Counted from the stretch's first letter, positions 16,696 through 25,943 are shown. The stretch is 64,000 bases of DNA from JABWAN01 sp041918175 (GCA_041918175.1 JAYRWE010000062.1:124001-188000); one strand, 5' to 3'. The notes: a model not told the origin generated them from the sequence alone. Numbers and translations: made by a program.

Positions 16696-18591
16696 ATGGG
16701 TAAAATTATCGGCATCGATTTAGGCACCACCAACTCATGCGTTGCGGTTATGGAAGGCGGCGAGCCGGTTGTGATCGCCAACTCCGAGGGCGCGCGCACC
16801 ACGCCTTCCGTGGTTGCCTTTTCGAAAACCGGCGAACGTTTGGTTGGCCAAGTTGCCAAGCGCCAAGCTATCACCAATCCCAAGAACACGATTTATTCCA
16901 TCAAGCGCTTCATGGGCCGCCGCAACAGCGAAGTCGATCGCGAGCGCAAGTCTGTGCCCTATACGGTTGCTTCCGGCAAGAATGATGTTGCCGTGGTGCA
17001 AATTTCCGGCAAAGAATATACGCCGCAAGAAATCTCTGCGATGGTTTTGCAAAAGATGAAGCAGACCGCGGAAGATTATCTTGGCGAAAAAGTCACCGAA
17101 GCCGTGATCACGGTGCCGGCTTATTTTAACGATAGCCAACGCCAAGCAACGAAAGAAGCAGGCGAAATTGCTGGCCTAAGTGTGAAGCGTATCATCAACG
17201 AGCCGACCGCGGCCTCGCTCGCGTATGGCCTCGATCGCAAGAAAGATGAAAAAATCGCGGTGTATGATTTGGGCGGCGGCACGTTCGATATCAGCATTCT
17301 CGAAATCGGCGAAGGTGTTTTTGAAGTGAAAGCCACCAATGGCGACACGCATTTGGGCGGCGATGATTTCGACCAACGCATCATGAATTGGCTCGTCGAT
17401 GAATTTCGCCGCCAAGAAGGCGTTGACCTCGGCAAAGATGCGATGGCCGTGCAGCGTTTGAAAGAAGCCGCGGAAAAAGCCAAGTGCGAACTTTCTACCG
17501 TGATGCAAACCGATATCAATCTCCCGTTCATCACCGCCACCGACTCCGGGCCCAAGCATATGCAGATCACGCTCACGCGCTCGAAGTTTGAGCAGCTTTG
17601 CGATGATTTGTTCGAGCGCACCATCGGCCCATGTGAGGCCGCGATGCGCGACTCTGGACTTTCCGCGAGCCAGATTGATGAAGTCGTGCTCGTCGGTGGC
17701 TCCACGCGCATGCCCAAAGTGCAAGAAATCGTGCGCAAGCTTTTCGGCAAAGAACCGCATCGCGGCGTGAACCCCGATGAAGTCGTGGCCGTGGGCGCTG
17801 CGATTCAAGGCGGCGTGCTTGCCGGCGACGTGAAGGACGTGCTCCTGTTGGATGTCACCCCGCTTTCGCTCGGTATTGAAACGCTCGGTGGGATCACGAC
17901 AAAACTGATCGAACGCAACACGACGATTCCCTGCCGCAAGTCGGAAATTTTCTCCACCGCTTCGGATAGCCAAACGCAGGTCGAAATTCATGTGCTGCAA
18001 GGCGAGCGCGAAATGGCCATGGATAACCGCACGCTCGGCCGTTTCATTCTCGACGGTATTCCGCCGGCCCCGCGCGGCGTGCCGCAAGTGGAAGTGACTT
18101 TCGACATTGACGCCAACGGCATTCTCAACGTTTCCGCGAAGGATAAAGCGACCAACAAAGAGCAACGCATCCGCATCGAAGCTTCCACCGGTCTTTCCAA
18201 AGAAGAGATCAACAAAATGGAACGCGATGCGCGCGAGCACGCTGCCGAAGACAAGAAGAAGCGCGAGTTGGTAGAAGCGCGCAATCAAGCCGATCAGATG
18301 ATTTATCAAACTGAAAAGAACATTAAAGAGATGGCCGACAAGCTCGATGCGGGATCGAAAGAACGCTTGGAAAACGGCATCCAAAAGATCAACGACGTGA
18401 AAACTTCTGAGCGCAGCGAAGACATCAAAGCCGCATGCGAGGAATTGAATCGCGCGTGGAGCGAAGTTTCTTCGAAGATGTACGAACGCGCCACCGCCGA
18501 AGGCGCGCAACAGCCCGCTGCCGGCGCGACCGGCAAAGACAAAGTCGAAGAAGCCGACTTCGAAGTCGTCGAAGAAGATTCGAAAAAGTAA
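16696..18591 (+). CDS. dnaK: Chaperone DnaK (Hsp70)
   Basis: 631 aa, normal length. It begins GKIIGIDLGTTNSCVAVMEG, the phosphate-1 motif of Hsp70; IYDLGGGTFDISIL-type phosphate-2 (AVYDLGGGTFDISI near 193-206) and the VLVGGSTRMPKVQ adenosine motif near 334-346 follow. The linker DVLLLDVTPLSLGIET near 387-402 and the substrate-binding domain are intact, with the usual helical lid and an acidic end (EEADFEVVEEDSKK). It binds exposed hydrophobic segments in an ATP cycle with DnaJ and GrpE. GGAGG sits upstream of the ATG. A strong terminator follows, so it is probably monocistronic; no grpE is adjacent. Confidence 0.98.
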   Translation: MGKIIGIDLGTTNSCVAVMEGGEPVVIANSEGARTTPSVVAFSKTGERLVGQVAKRQAITNPKNTIYSIKRFMGRRNSEVDRERKSVPYTVASGKNDVAVVQISGKEYTPQEISAMVLQKMKQTAEDYLGEKVTEAVITVPAYFNDSQRQATKEAGEIAGLSVKRIINEPTAASLAYGLDRKKDEKIAVYDLGGGTFDISILEIGEGVFEVKATNGDTHLGGDDFDQRIMNWLVDEFRRQEGVDLGKDAMAVQRLKEAAEKAKCELSTVMQTDINLPFITATDSGPKHMQITLTRSKFEQLCDDLFERTIGPCEAAMRDSGLSASQIDEVVLVGGSTRMPKVQEIVRKLFGKEPHRGVNPDEVVAVGAAIQGGVLAGDVKDVLLLDVTPLSLGIETLGGITTKLIERNTTIPCRKSEIFSTASDSQTQVEIHVLQGEREMAMDNRTLGRFILDGIPPAPRGVPQVEVTFDIDANGILNVSAKDKATNKEQRIRIEASTGLSKEEINKMERDAREHAAEDKKKRELVEARNQADQMIYQTEKNIKEMADKLDAGSKERLENGIQKINDVKTSERSEDIKAACEELNRAWSEVSSKMYERATAEGAQQPAAGATGKDKVEEADFEVVEEDSKK

Positions 18592-18607
18592 AACTCCTAT
18601 GAACGAT

Positions 18608-18636
18608 AAAAAGGCGAGCCCCGAGGTTCGCCTTTT
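18608..18636 (+). terminator. Terminator after dnaK
   Basis: AAAAGGCGA and TCGCCTTTT pair around a GC-rich 10-nt loop, with T-rich sequence following. Since both flanks are A- or T-rich it could act in either direction. It starts 17 bp after the dnaK stop. Confidence 0.8.
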
Positions 18637-18661
18637 CTGTTTATAGTCGGGGAAAATTGCC

Positions 18662-18690
18662 TTGATTTTTGCGCACTCCCTGTTTAGATT
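18662..18690 (+). promoter_or_regulatory. Predicted promoter of the TPR lipoprotein gene
   Basis: TTGATT (18662-18667), 17-bp spacer, TAGATT (18685-18690). It lies directly after the dnaK terminator and 44 bp before the lipoprotein ATG. Confidence 0.5.
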
Positions 18691-18734
18691 CGCGCCGTTC
18701 AAAAATCACTGAAGCGCGTATTGTGGAGGTCCTG

Positions 18735-19448
18735 ATGTCAAAAGTGTTGCGTAGTGCCGCGTTGTTGTTGAGCCTTGCCCTGTTTAGTTGTGGCGAAAAA
18801 CTCACCGAAGAACAGCTCTATACCAAAGCCCGCGAATTTGAGGCGAATGCCGAATACTCCCAAGCGAAATCTTCTTATAAAAAACTCCTCGCGGATTATC
18901 CCGAAAGTTTGAAAACGCAGGAAGTCACTGCGAAAGTGGAGTTGCTCGAAAAGGCGCAAGCCCTGGAGCAAGCGCCGCTATTGGCCGAGTTGAAAACATT
19001 TGAAGCGCGCGAAGAGTTGGAAAACATGCTCATTCTCTATAACGCTTTCCTCGCGCGTTTCCCCAAGTACGAGCAACGCGATGATATTCTGCAAAAGCTC
19101 GCGTGGAGTTATCACAATCGTAAAGAGTTTCAGCGCTCGGTTGACACCTATCAGCGCCTGCTCACCGATCTGCCGCAGAGTTCGCACGCGGCGCAATCCC
19201 AATTCATGGTCGGCTACATTTACGCCAACGAGATCAAGGATCTCGACCGCGCCCGCCAAGCATACGAAGCCTTTCAGAAGAATTATCCGCAGCATGACCT
19301 GAGCGACGACGTTGCGTTCGAGCTTGCGCATTTGGGCAAAGACATCAACGAATTGGAGTTCCTGTCCAAACCGCAGGAAGAGCCGGCAACGGTCAATCCC
19401 GCGAGCACGAACAATGGCAAAGCCGCCGGACGTGCCGCGAAGCAATAG
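18735..19448 (+). CDS. TPR-repeat lipoprotein, BamD/YbgF-like
   Basis: 237 aa from ATG 18735, with GGAGG eight bases upstream. The signal is SAALLLSLALFSC with lipobox LFSC, so it is lipid-anchored. The rest is tetratricopeptide-like: LYTKAREFEANAEYSQAKSS, a middle helix pair, then FQRSVDTYQRLLTDLPQSSHAAQSQFMVGYIY and ARQAYEAFQKNYPQHDLSDDV, the spacing seen in BamD and YbgF type outer-membrane assembly or cell-division scaffolds. The tail is low-complexity (PQEEPATVNPAS...). No bam or tol genes lie next to it, so its partner is unknown. It is followed by the Bat cluster. Confidence 0.8.
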   Translation: MSKVLRSAALLLSLALFSCGEKLTEEQLYTKAREFEANAEYSQAKSSYKKLLADYPESLKTQEVTAKVELLEKAQALEQAPLLAELKTFEAREELENMLILYNAFLARFPKYEQRDDILQKLAWSYHNRKEFQRSVDTYQRLLTDLPQSSHAAQSQFMVGYIYANEIKDLDRARQAYEAFQKNYPQHDLSDDVAFELAHLGKDINELEFLSKPQEEPATVNPASTNNGKAAGRAAKQ

Positions 19449-19567
19449 AACTTTTCAAAATGGCTCGCCGTCTTAGTTAGCCGGATGTACCTTTCTCTCC
19501 GCGCCCGCGCACGGGAAAAAGATCATTTCGGCTTTTTTTTTGATGGATCATTCAGGGAAGAGCATTC

Positions 19568-20533
19568 ATGACCGCCAACAAAATTCATTCGGTAATTTCC
19601 CCCTTGAGGGGGGCAGAGGGGTGTCGCCGTCGCAAGCCGTATCTTATCGCGATCACCTCGCTTGTCTTTGCCCACGCCGCCCTCGCGCAAAACACACAAG
19701 TCAAATTGAGCGCGACTGTCGCGGCCTCGCAAGTTCCGCTCAATCGCACGGCAACATATATCGTCCAACTCAAATGGTCCGGCAATCTCTCTCTCATTGA
19801 ATTTGACCAACCCGAAACGCCGCGTCTCACCAATTTTAAACTCGCTGGCTCTTCTTCCTCCAATTGGGTAGGCGTTGAGAACGGACAAAACACTTCCCTC
19901 AAAACTTTCGAATACACCTTGCGCCCCGAAGGCTTGGGCATGGGCTATGTCGAAGGCATGCGTTTGAGCTATCTCGACAAGAGCACGAATGAGAAACACG
20001 CGCTCTATGCCGATCGTTTGGGCGTCGAAGTCATTGACCCTCTGCCCGAGCCTGGCGAAGTTCCGGTGGGTTTGCTCGCAGTGATTTGGCTCGCTGTCGT
20101 TGCAATCGTCGCCGCACTTGCATTGATTTGGCGCGCGCGCAATAAGAAGAAAGAAGCGGCGCGGCGCGCGGCGATCGTGGTCAAGCCCGTTGAACAAGAA
20201 ATGCTCGAGCAATTGCAGGCGAGCGTCGATCTCAATTCGCTCGATACCAAAACCGGCTTTTCCGAAATCTCAAAAATTCTGCGACAATATTTGAAGCGCC
20301 GCTTCGAAATTCCCGCGCAAGGCATCACTTCCGCCGAAGTCGTTGCTGCCTATCGCGCTCTCGATTCCTCCGTTGATCAAGCCATGAAACTCGAAGAGAT
20401 TTTGCAAACCAGCGACGTGATCAAATTCTCCGGCGAAAGCGGCGAGCCGGCCAAACTCGCGCGCTGCTTCGCCCTCGCGGAGAATTTTTTGAGAACGAAT
20501 TTGAATGCTTTACCTTCAACTACAAACAGATAG
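19568..20533 (+). CDS. BatD/DUF4381-like membrane protein (first of two)
   Basis: 321 aa. ATG 19568 has GGAAGAG upstream. Directly after the start, residues ~9-20 are encoded by an inserted G/C palindrome repeat (19594-19625), yet the frame continues into a signal peptide (LIAITSLVFAHAALAQ). The periplasmic part (about 45-165) is a BatD-like beta domain (ATVAASQVPLNRTATYIVQL). One membrane helix lies at about 176-197 (LLAVIWLAVVAIVAALALIW), followed by a cytosolic helical part (LNSLDTKTGFSEISKILRQYLKRRF). It is the first gene of the Bat cluster, with moxR next. BatD-like proteins are required for aerotolerance or envelope stress in Bacteroides and Leptospira, but their biochemistry is unclear. 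Confidence 0.75.
   Translation: MTANKIHSVISPLRGAEGCRRRKPYLIAITSLVFAHAALAQNTQVKLSATVAASQVPLNRTATYIVQLKWSGNLSLIEFDQPETPRLTNFKLAGSSSSNWVGVENGQNTSLKTFEYTLRPEGLGMGYVEGMRLSYLDKSTNEKHALYADRLGVEVIDPLPEPGEVPVGLLAVIWLAVVAIVAALALIWRARNKKKEAARRAAIVVKPVEQEMLEQLQASVDLNSLDTKTGFSEISKILRQYLKRRFEIPAQGITSAEVVAAYRALDSSVDQAMKLEEILQTSDVIKFSGESGEPAKLARCFALAENFLRTNLNALPSTTNR
19594..19625. repeat. Repeat family R1, copy 2, inside a coding sequence
   Basis: AATTTCCCCCTTGAGGGGGG followed by CAGAGGGGTGTC. It is the left-arm type of the family and lies within the first codons of the BatD-like gene, contributing the residues SPLRGAEGC. Length and frame leave the gene open. Confidence 0.85.
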
Positions 20534-20569
20534 CACCGTAGCTTGAACCCACATCATCAAAGCGTTTAG

Positions 20570-20694
20570 AAGACAGAAAGATGAAAGACAGAAAAATGTC
20601 CGTTGTTTTCTTTTGTGTATCGCCATCAACTTCGCTTGTTCGAACCCAAGCTTTATTTTTCTGCCTTACATTTTTCTGTCTTAAGCTTTTGCTT
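20570..20694 (-). repeat. MITE-like repeat family R2, copy 2
   Basis: The left end is AGACAGAAAGATG and the right end CATTTTTCTGTCTTAAGC. In reverse orientation the interior matches copy 1 at 3411-3580 (AAGCTTGGGTTCG, GAAGTTGATGG, AAAACAACG). It lies just upstream of moxR, while copy 3 lies just downstream in the opposite orientation. Confidence 0.8.
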
Positions 20695-20729
20695 TCATCT
20701 ATCGGCAATCAATTTCAACCGGAGGCGTA

Positions 20730-21719
20730 ATGCACATCGACATTCAAGCTCTGAATGAAAAAATCCGCCGCGAAAGCGGCTTTGTCGAAAATCTCAACCG
20801 CGAAGTTTCCAAAGTCATCGTCGGCCAAAAATATATGGTCGAGCGCCTGCTCATCGGCCTTTTGAGCAACGGCCACGTTCTGCTCGAAGGCGTGCCCGGC
20901 TTGGCCAAAACACTCGCGGTCAAAACGCTCTCGTCCGTTATTCAAACGAAGTTTCAACGCATTCAATTCACGCCCGACTTGCTCCCGGCGGATTTGATCG
21001 GCACGCTGATTTACGATCAACGCACCGGCGAGTTCACGACCAAGAAAGGCCCGCTCTTTTCCAACTTGATTCTCGCGGATGAAATCAACCGTTCCCCCGC
21101 GAAAGTGCAATCCGCTTTGCTAGAAGCGATGATGGAGCGGCAAGTCACTATTGGCGAAAAAACTTTCAAGCTTGATGATCCATTTCTCGTGCTTGCCACG
21201 CAAAACCCGATTGAGCAAGAAGGCACGTATCCCTTGCCCGAGGCGCAGGTCGATCGCTTCATGCTCAAGCTTGCCATCGGCTATCCCAGCAAAGAAGAAG
21301 AGTTGGAAATCATGCGCCGCATGACGCGCGGCAAGCTGGAAGAAGTGCGCGCCGTCGTGAGTCCCGCGGACATTGTGCGCGCACGCGAAGTGGTGTCGCA
21401 AATTTATATGGATGAAAAAGTCGAGCGCTACATTATCGACATCGTCTTCGCCACGCGCGAGCCGGCCAAAGCGGGATTGAACGAGCTTGAAGATTTGATT
21501 CACTACGGCGCCAGTCCGCGCGCGAGCATCTTTCTCGCCCAAGCCTCGAAAGCGCACGCGTTTCTGCGCGGCCGCGGCTACGTCACGCCCGAAGACGTGC
21601 GCTCGATTGCGATGGACGTCATGCGTCATCGCATCCTGCTCACCTACGAAGCCGAAGCCGAAGAAAGAACGCCGGAATACGTCATCGGTCAAGTCCTCGG
21701 CCGCATCGAAGTACCGTGA
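20730..21719 (+). CDS. moxR: MoxR-family AAA+ ATPase
   Basis: 329 aa. Walker A is GVPGLAKT at 54-61; Walker B LILADEINRSP near 110-120; sensor 1 VLATQNPIEQEGTYPLPEAQVDRF near 153-176. These are diagnostic of MoxR ATPases, which act as chaperone-like machines on VWA-domain partner proteins. GGAGG precedes the ATG. The partners are visible downstream: DUF58, BatA and BatB with VWA domains. Inverted copies of repeat R2 flank the gene on both sides, which isolates it from its operon neighbours. Confidence 0.95.
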   Translation: MHIDIQALNEKIRRESGFVENLNREVSKVIVGQKYMVERLLIGLLSNGHVLLEGVPGLAKTLAVKTLSSVIQTKFQRIQFTPDLLPADLIGTLIYDQRTGEFTTKKGPLFSNLILADEINRSPAKVQSALLEAMMERQVTIGEKTFKLDDPFLVLATQNPIEQEGTYPLPEAQVDRFMLKLAIGYPSKEEELEIMRRMTRGKLEEVRAVVSPADIVRAREVVSQIYMDEKVERYIIDIVFATREPAKAGLNELEDLIHYGASPRASIFLAQASKAHAFLRGRGYVTPEDVRSIAMDVMRHRILLTYEAEAEERTPEYVIGQVLGRIEVP

Positions 21720-21720
21720 G

Positions 21721-21843
21721 CAAAAGCTCAGACAGAAAAATGTTGGGCAGAAATATAACGCTTGGTATCTTTTGAGTGAAGTTGACAATGGCAACACGAA
21801 ACAACCGGTAAAACATTTTTCTGCCCTTTATCTTTCTGTCTTC
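21721..21843 (+). repeat. MITE-like repeat family R2, copy 3
   Basis: CAAAAGCTCAGACAGAAAAATG at the left, ATCTTTCTGTCTTC at the right, with the interior GAAGTTGACAATGG and AAACAACCGG shared with copies 1 and 2. It starts two bases after the moxR stop codon. Confidence 0.8.
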
Positions 21844-21881
21844 AAAAATAGTTTTGCCCTAACCGAGCGAAAGGAAAGATC

Positions 21882-22160
21882 ATGGCAACAGCACATAGTA
21901 TCTCGGTTTCGCCGGAGATATACTCCGTGCTCGAAACGCAGGCGCAAGCGCGCGGCTGGAGTATTCAGCAGTTTGTCGAGTTCCTCTCGCGCGAGTATGA
22001 AAAGCTGCGAGAACGCGCTTTTATCGAAGGCTTGCGAGCAGACGGCCTTATTGCCTCGTTTCCAGCAGGCTCAGAGCCGGCATTTCATGATTTCAAACCA
22101 GTACCGGTCAACGGCGAGCCGGTTTGTCAAAGTATCATTGAAGATCGCGAGCCACACTGA
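21882..22160 (+). CDS. Orphan antitoxin-like protein
   Basis: 92 aa. The start has AAGGAAAG upstream. The N-terminal part HSISVSPEIYSVLETQAQARGWSIQQFVEFL looks like a ribbon-helix-helix or similar DNA-binding fold, and the C-terminus (NGEPVCQSIIEDREPH) resembles the GKPVSEIIIEDR ending common in type II antitoxins. No toxin (PIN, RelE or other) follows; the next element is a palindrome and then DUF58. It may regulate expression, or be the remnant of a pair. It is placed between moxR and DUF58, which normally adjoin each other. Confidence 0.6.
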   Translation: MATAHSISVSPEIYSVLETQAQARGWSIQQFVEFLSREYEKLRERAFIEGLRADGLIASFPAGSEPAFHDFKPVPVNGEPVCQSIIEDREPH

Positions 22161-22179
22161 TGAATAACAAAGCCACAGC

Positions 22180-22258
22180 TCACGCAAAGCCGCAGAGACG
22201 CAAAGAACCCGCAAAGCTTTTCTTTGCGAAATCTTTGCGGCTTTGCGTCTCTGCGTGA
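22180..22258. repeat. Palindromic repeat family R3, copy 1
   Basis: TCACGCAAAGCCGCAGAGACG at the left pairs with the right end CGTCTCTGCGTGA; inside, GCAAAG and CTTTGCG alternate. The whole 79 bp can fold into a long hairpin. Related copies lie at 27221-27300 and 39567-39628. Confidence 0.8.
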
Positions 22259-22338
22259 ATGTTTTTGCTTTTCATCCGTTGGCCTTCATCTATCCGCTGG
22301 TGAAATCTTTTTGAAAAATTAATCGCGTCATCGCATCC

Positions 22339-23217
22339 ATGATCCCCAAAGAAATCCTCAAAAAAGTCCGTCGTCTCGAAATTCAAACGCGCGCGCTTGT
22401 GAACGACGTGTTCAGCGGCGAGTATCACTCCGTGTTCAAAGGACGCGGCATGGCCTTCGCCGAGGTGCGCGAATACGTGCTCGGCGACGACGTGCGCAAC
22501 ATTGATTGGAACGTCACCGCGCGCACGGGCCATCCGTTTGTCAAAGTGTTTGATGAAGAGCGCGAGCTGACCGTGATGCTGCTCGTGGACGTCAGCTCCT
22601 CCGGCGAGTTCGGCACGCACGAGCAAATGAAGGGCGACATCGCCGCGGAGATTTGCGCGCTGCTCGCGTTCTCCGCGATCAAGAACAACGACAAAGTCGG
22701 TTTGATTATTTTTACGGATCGCATCGAGAAATTCGTTCCGCCCAAGAAAGGCCGCACGCACGTGTTGCGCGTGTTGCGCGAAGTGCTCTATCACAAGCCC
22801 GAAGGCCACGGCACGAATATCACCACCGCGCTCGAATATTTGAACCGCGTCATTCGCCGCAAGGCTGTGGTGTTTCTTGTTTCGGATTTTCTTTCGGAAG
22901 GCTATGAGAAGGCGCTGCGCGTAGCAGGCAAACGCCACGACCTCGTCGCGATTCCCATTACGGACCCGCGCGAGACCGAGATTCCGAACGTGGGTTTGGT
23001 GGAATTGGAAGACGCGGAAACCGGCGAGGTGCATTTGCTCGACACTTCCGATCCGGCCAATCGCCAAGCCTTTGCCCGCGAGGCCGCACGACGCGGCCTG
23101 CTCCGCGAAAAAACGCTGCGCTCATCAAAGGTCGATCCGGTTGACATTCAAACCAACAAGCCGTACATCGACCCGCTCGTGCGCTTTTTCAAGATGAGGG
23201 CAAAGAGGTTTCGGTGA
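22339..23217 (+). CDS. DUF58 domain protein (VWA-like partner of MoxR)
   Basis: 292 aa. The DUF58 signature DVRNIDWNVTARTGHPFVKVFDEERELTVMLLVDVS (written here in shortened view: DVRNIDWNV at about 50-58 and LLVDVSSSG at about 79-87) is clear. DUF58 proteins are VWA-like and nearly always follow moxR; their role is thought to be metal-dependent protein binding in complexes remodelled by MoxR. There is no membrane helix, so it should be cytosolic. The gene belongs with moxR at 20730, although 619 bp with two repeats and an antitoxin-like gene now lie between. Confidence 0.93.
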   Translation: MIPKEILKKVRRLEIQTRALVNDVFSGEYHSVFKGRGMAFAEVREYVLGDDVRNIDWNVTARTGHPFVKVFDEERELTVMLLVDVSSSGEFGTHEQMKGDIAAEICALLAFSAIKNNDKVGLIIFTDRIEKFVPPKKGRTHVLRVLREVLYHKPEGHGTNITTALEYLNRVIRRKAVVFLVSDFLSEGYEKALRVAGKRHDLVAIPITDPRETEIPNVGLVELEDAETGEVHLLDTSDPANRQAFAREAARRGLLREKTLRSSKVDPVDIQTNKPYIDPLVRFFKMRAKRFR

Positions 23218-23353
23218 GTGGACTTCTTTCGTGTTCATTCTTAGATCGAAAGGCAGTTGTCAGCAAAGCCTTGTAGTGCGTTAAACAGCCGATCGCAATA
23301 ACAAAAACCGATGTCATTCGAATCGCACCGATTTGATCGAAAACGGACTAATC

Positions 23354-25762
23354 ATGGCAGCAAAAACAACTTCATTGTCGAAACGATCTGCAGGGCGTTC
23401 ATCTGGAATCACCTGCTATCTTAGCTATAGTCATAAAGATGGCCAGCATTATGCGAAGACACTTACAAATATTCTGTCTACCAACGGAATTCATGTTTTT
23501 GCTGATTACAATATGATTGCTGGTGAAAACTGGGCGGATAGAATCCAAAATGAACTTCAGCGTGCTGACGTATTAATCTTCATAGGAACCCCAAGCTCGT
23601 TCCGTTCGGATTATATAAGGCATGAACTGGAGTTTTTCCATCGCCGTCCTGACAAGCACATCCTTCCAATTATGTTTGGTGGATTTCATGAAGTTCCGTT
23701 GTTCTTGAGGGATATTCTATGGTTAAAGGAAGACGAGTCCGCTCTTCGTGACGGACCAAGCAATGAGGCGGTGAAGCAACTGTTGAGAGCACTAGAACAC
23801 GTCCAAGAATCTACCCCTTTGATCCCCATAGCAAAGCCTCCTCGACCAAAACAAGTAGAGAAACGTCCACTAAACGAGGGAAAACTAATTATAGTCGGAA
23901 GGGGCGAGGTGGGAAAAACATCCCTTGTGAAAAGGCTTATTGACAATAAGTTTCGAGGTGATGAGTCGAAGACACAGGGTATCAACATTACAACTTGGCC
24001 ACTTCACTGTGGTTCCGGAAATTTACGATTGAATATATGGGATTTTGGCGGGCAAGAAATTATGCACGCCACGCACCAGTTCTTCCTTACAGAGCGAAGT
24101 CTCTATCTTCTTGTACTTAATGGACGCGAAGGGGGAGAAGATATTGACGCAGAGTATTGGCTTAAGCATATCGAGAGTTTTGGTAGTGATTCGCCAGTAA
24201 TTGTAGTCCAGAACAAAATCGCTCAGCATCCATTCGAACTGAACTATCGTGGACTACAAGCACGCTATCCGCAAATTCGAGCTTTCGTGAAAACGGACTG
24301 TAAGGATGCGATTGGACTTGACGCACTCCGCAATGTGATAAAACAAGTCGTTGCGGAAATGCCCGAAGTACGTATGCAGTTCCCGTTGGATTGGTTCACG
24401 GTGAAAAACCAACTTGAATCCATGGAAGACGACTTCATCGGTTACGAGGGGTTTCGGCAATTGTGTTCCAAAGAGGGAATCGATGAGGAGTCAGACCGAG
24501 ACACTTTATGCTGGGTATTACATTGTCTCGGAATTGCACTCAACTACCGCGACGATTCACGTTTGCGAGAGACAAGTGTTCTTAAACCAGAATGGGTGAC
24601 ACAAGGAATTTATAAGGTTCTGAATGCAAAAAAACTTGCAGAGCGTCAAGGTGAACTGCATTTGAATGATCTTCAACAACTCCTGCCTAAAGAGCGATAT
24701 CCTCTTAACAAACACTTCTTCCTTTTAGAGCTGATGCGGAAGTTCAGTTTGTGTTTCGCGTTTCCAGACGAAGTAGATCGATACTTGATCCCCGAACTTC
24801 TGGGAAAGGAAGAGCCGGAAGAAACGGGTAAGTTTCCACCGTATGATTGCCTGAATTTCGAATACCACTACGGAGTTCTTCCAGAGGGTTTGATACCACG
24901 GTTCATTGTGCGTTCACACACATTGAGTCGCGGTCAAGAACGCTGGCGCACAGGGGTGGTTCTTGCGCACGAAGATTGCAGGGCGTTGGTTAAGGCCGAA
25001 CCCGCTGATCGTCGGGTAATCGTTCGCGTCATTGGGGGAGATGCAGGAGCGAGAAGACGCCTACTGGCAATTATTCGTTATGATCTCGACAGAATAAATG
25101 GGGAGTTTAAAGATCGGTTAGATGCACAGCCAAAAGTCCCGTTAATCGGCGTACCCGAATTTTCGGTAGACTACAAAAAACTGGTTGCGTTCGAGAAGCA
25201 GAGTGTTATGGAGTTTCCGGAGTTTATCGGCGAGCGAGTCATCACAGTGCAAGTCGGCGAACTATTGAATGGAGTTGATTTGGAAAAGCAACGAGAAGAG
25301 TCGTTTGAAACAATTGCACAGGCAAAGGCGATATTTTTTAGCTATTCACATAAAGATGAAGGGCTTCGTGATGAGTTCGAAACTCATCTTAAGCTACTAC
25401 AACGCCAAGGGCTCATTTCTACTTGGCACGACAGAAGGATTCTTTCCGGCAGTGAGTGGGATCGCGAAATTGATCGCCATCTCGAAAGAGCCAAAATCAT
25501 TCTTTTGCTCATAAGCGCAGATTTCATCGCTTCAGATTATTGCTGGGAAAACGAAGTGAAGCGAGCCTTGGAACGTCACGAATCAGGTGAAGCGACTGTA
25601 GTTCCAATCTTATTGCGGTCATGCGACTGGAAGAGCGCGCCGTTTGGGAAACTGCAAGGTCTGCCTAAAGACATGACGCCTATTACCACATGGAAGGACC
25701 GCGACGCTGCATGGACGGATGTTGCAACCGGTATTCGGGCGATTGTTGAAAAGCTAAAGTAG
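23354..25762 (+). CDS. TIR-Roc-COR-TIR protein (ROCO GTPase with a TIR domain at each end)
   Basis: 802 aa from ATG 23354. Residues ~19-150: TIR domain (CYLSYSHKDG, then SDYIRHELEFF with the candidate catalytic Glu). Residues ~176-350: Roc Ras-like GTPase, G1 GRGEVGKTS at 182-190, G3 WDFGGQE at 229-235, G4 VQNK. Residues ~360-640: COR dimerisation domain (LDWFTVKNQLE...LKPEWVTQGIYKVLN). Residues 657-802: second TIR (IFFSYSHKDEG, SDYCWENEVKRAL). No leucine-rich repeats are present, unlike many ROCO proteins. TIR domains of bacteria often cleave NAD; Roc-COR would be the switch. The gene is visibly richer in A/T than its neighbours and sits inside the Bat operon, suggesting acquisition. A TTG at 23333 is an alternative start. 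Confidence 0.92.
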   Translation: MAAKTTSLSKRSAGRSSGITCYLSYSHKDGQHYAKTLTNILSTNGIHVFADYNMIAGENWADRIQNELQRADVLIFIGTPSSFRSDYIRHELEFFHRRPDKHILPIMFGGFHEVPLFLRDILWLKEDESALRDGPSNEAVKQLLRALEHVQESTPLIPIAKPPRPKQVEKRPLNEGKLIIVGRGEVGKTSLVKRLIDNKFRGDESKTQGINITTWPLHCGSGNLRLNIWDFGGQEIMHATHQFFLTERSLYLLVLNGREGGEDIDAEYWLKHIESFGSDSPVIVVQNKIAQHPFELNYRGLQARYPQIRAFVKTDCKDAIGLDALRNVIKQVVAEMPEVRMQFPLDWFTVKNQLESMEDDFIGYEGFRQLCSKEGIDEESDRDTLCWVLHCLGIALNYRDDSRLRETSVLKPEWVTQGIYKVLNAKKLAERQGELHLNDLQQLLPKERYPLNKHFFLLELMRKFSLCFAFPDEVDRYLIPELLGKEEPEETGKFPPYDCLNFEYHYGVLPEGLIPRFIVRSHTLSRGQERWRTGVVLAHEDCRALVKAEPADRRVIVRVIGGDAGARRRLLAIIRYDLDRINGEFKDRLDAQPKVPLIGVPEFSVDYKKLVAFEKQSVMEFPEFIGERVITVQVGELLNGVDLEKQREESFETIAQAKAIFFSYSHKDEGLRDEFETHLKLLQRQGLISTWHDRRILSGSEWDREIDRHLERAKIILLLISADFIASDYCWENEVKRALERHESGEATVVPILLRSCDWKSAPFGKLQGLPKDMTPITTWKDRDAAWTDVATGIRAIVEKLK

Positions 25763-25943
25763 AGTGGAATAGTAATCCACAAACGATAACTTAGTAGTTA
25801 CCACCACAATGATAAACTCACCCATCCCCAGGCTTGACAAAAATCCTGAACTGCGCCATTGCCTGCTCAAGTATGTCAGGCTGAAAACTGTCGAGGTTTG
25901 GGATGACCCGCTAGGAAAACATCGCATCGGCTTAAACAGCAAA

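Noticed and set aside
17176..18702. A 508-codon minus-strand frame opposite dnaK
   Set aside because: It lies over the highly conserved dnaK sequence and shows only antisense residue patterns (Phe/Val/His-rich) with no start signal.
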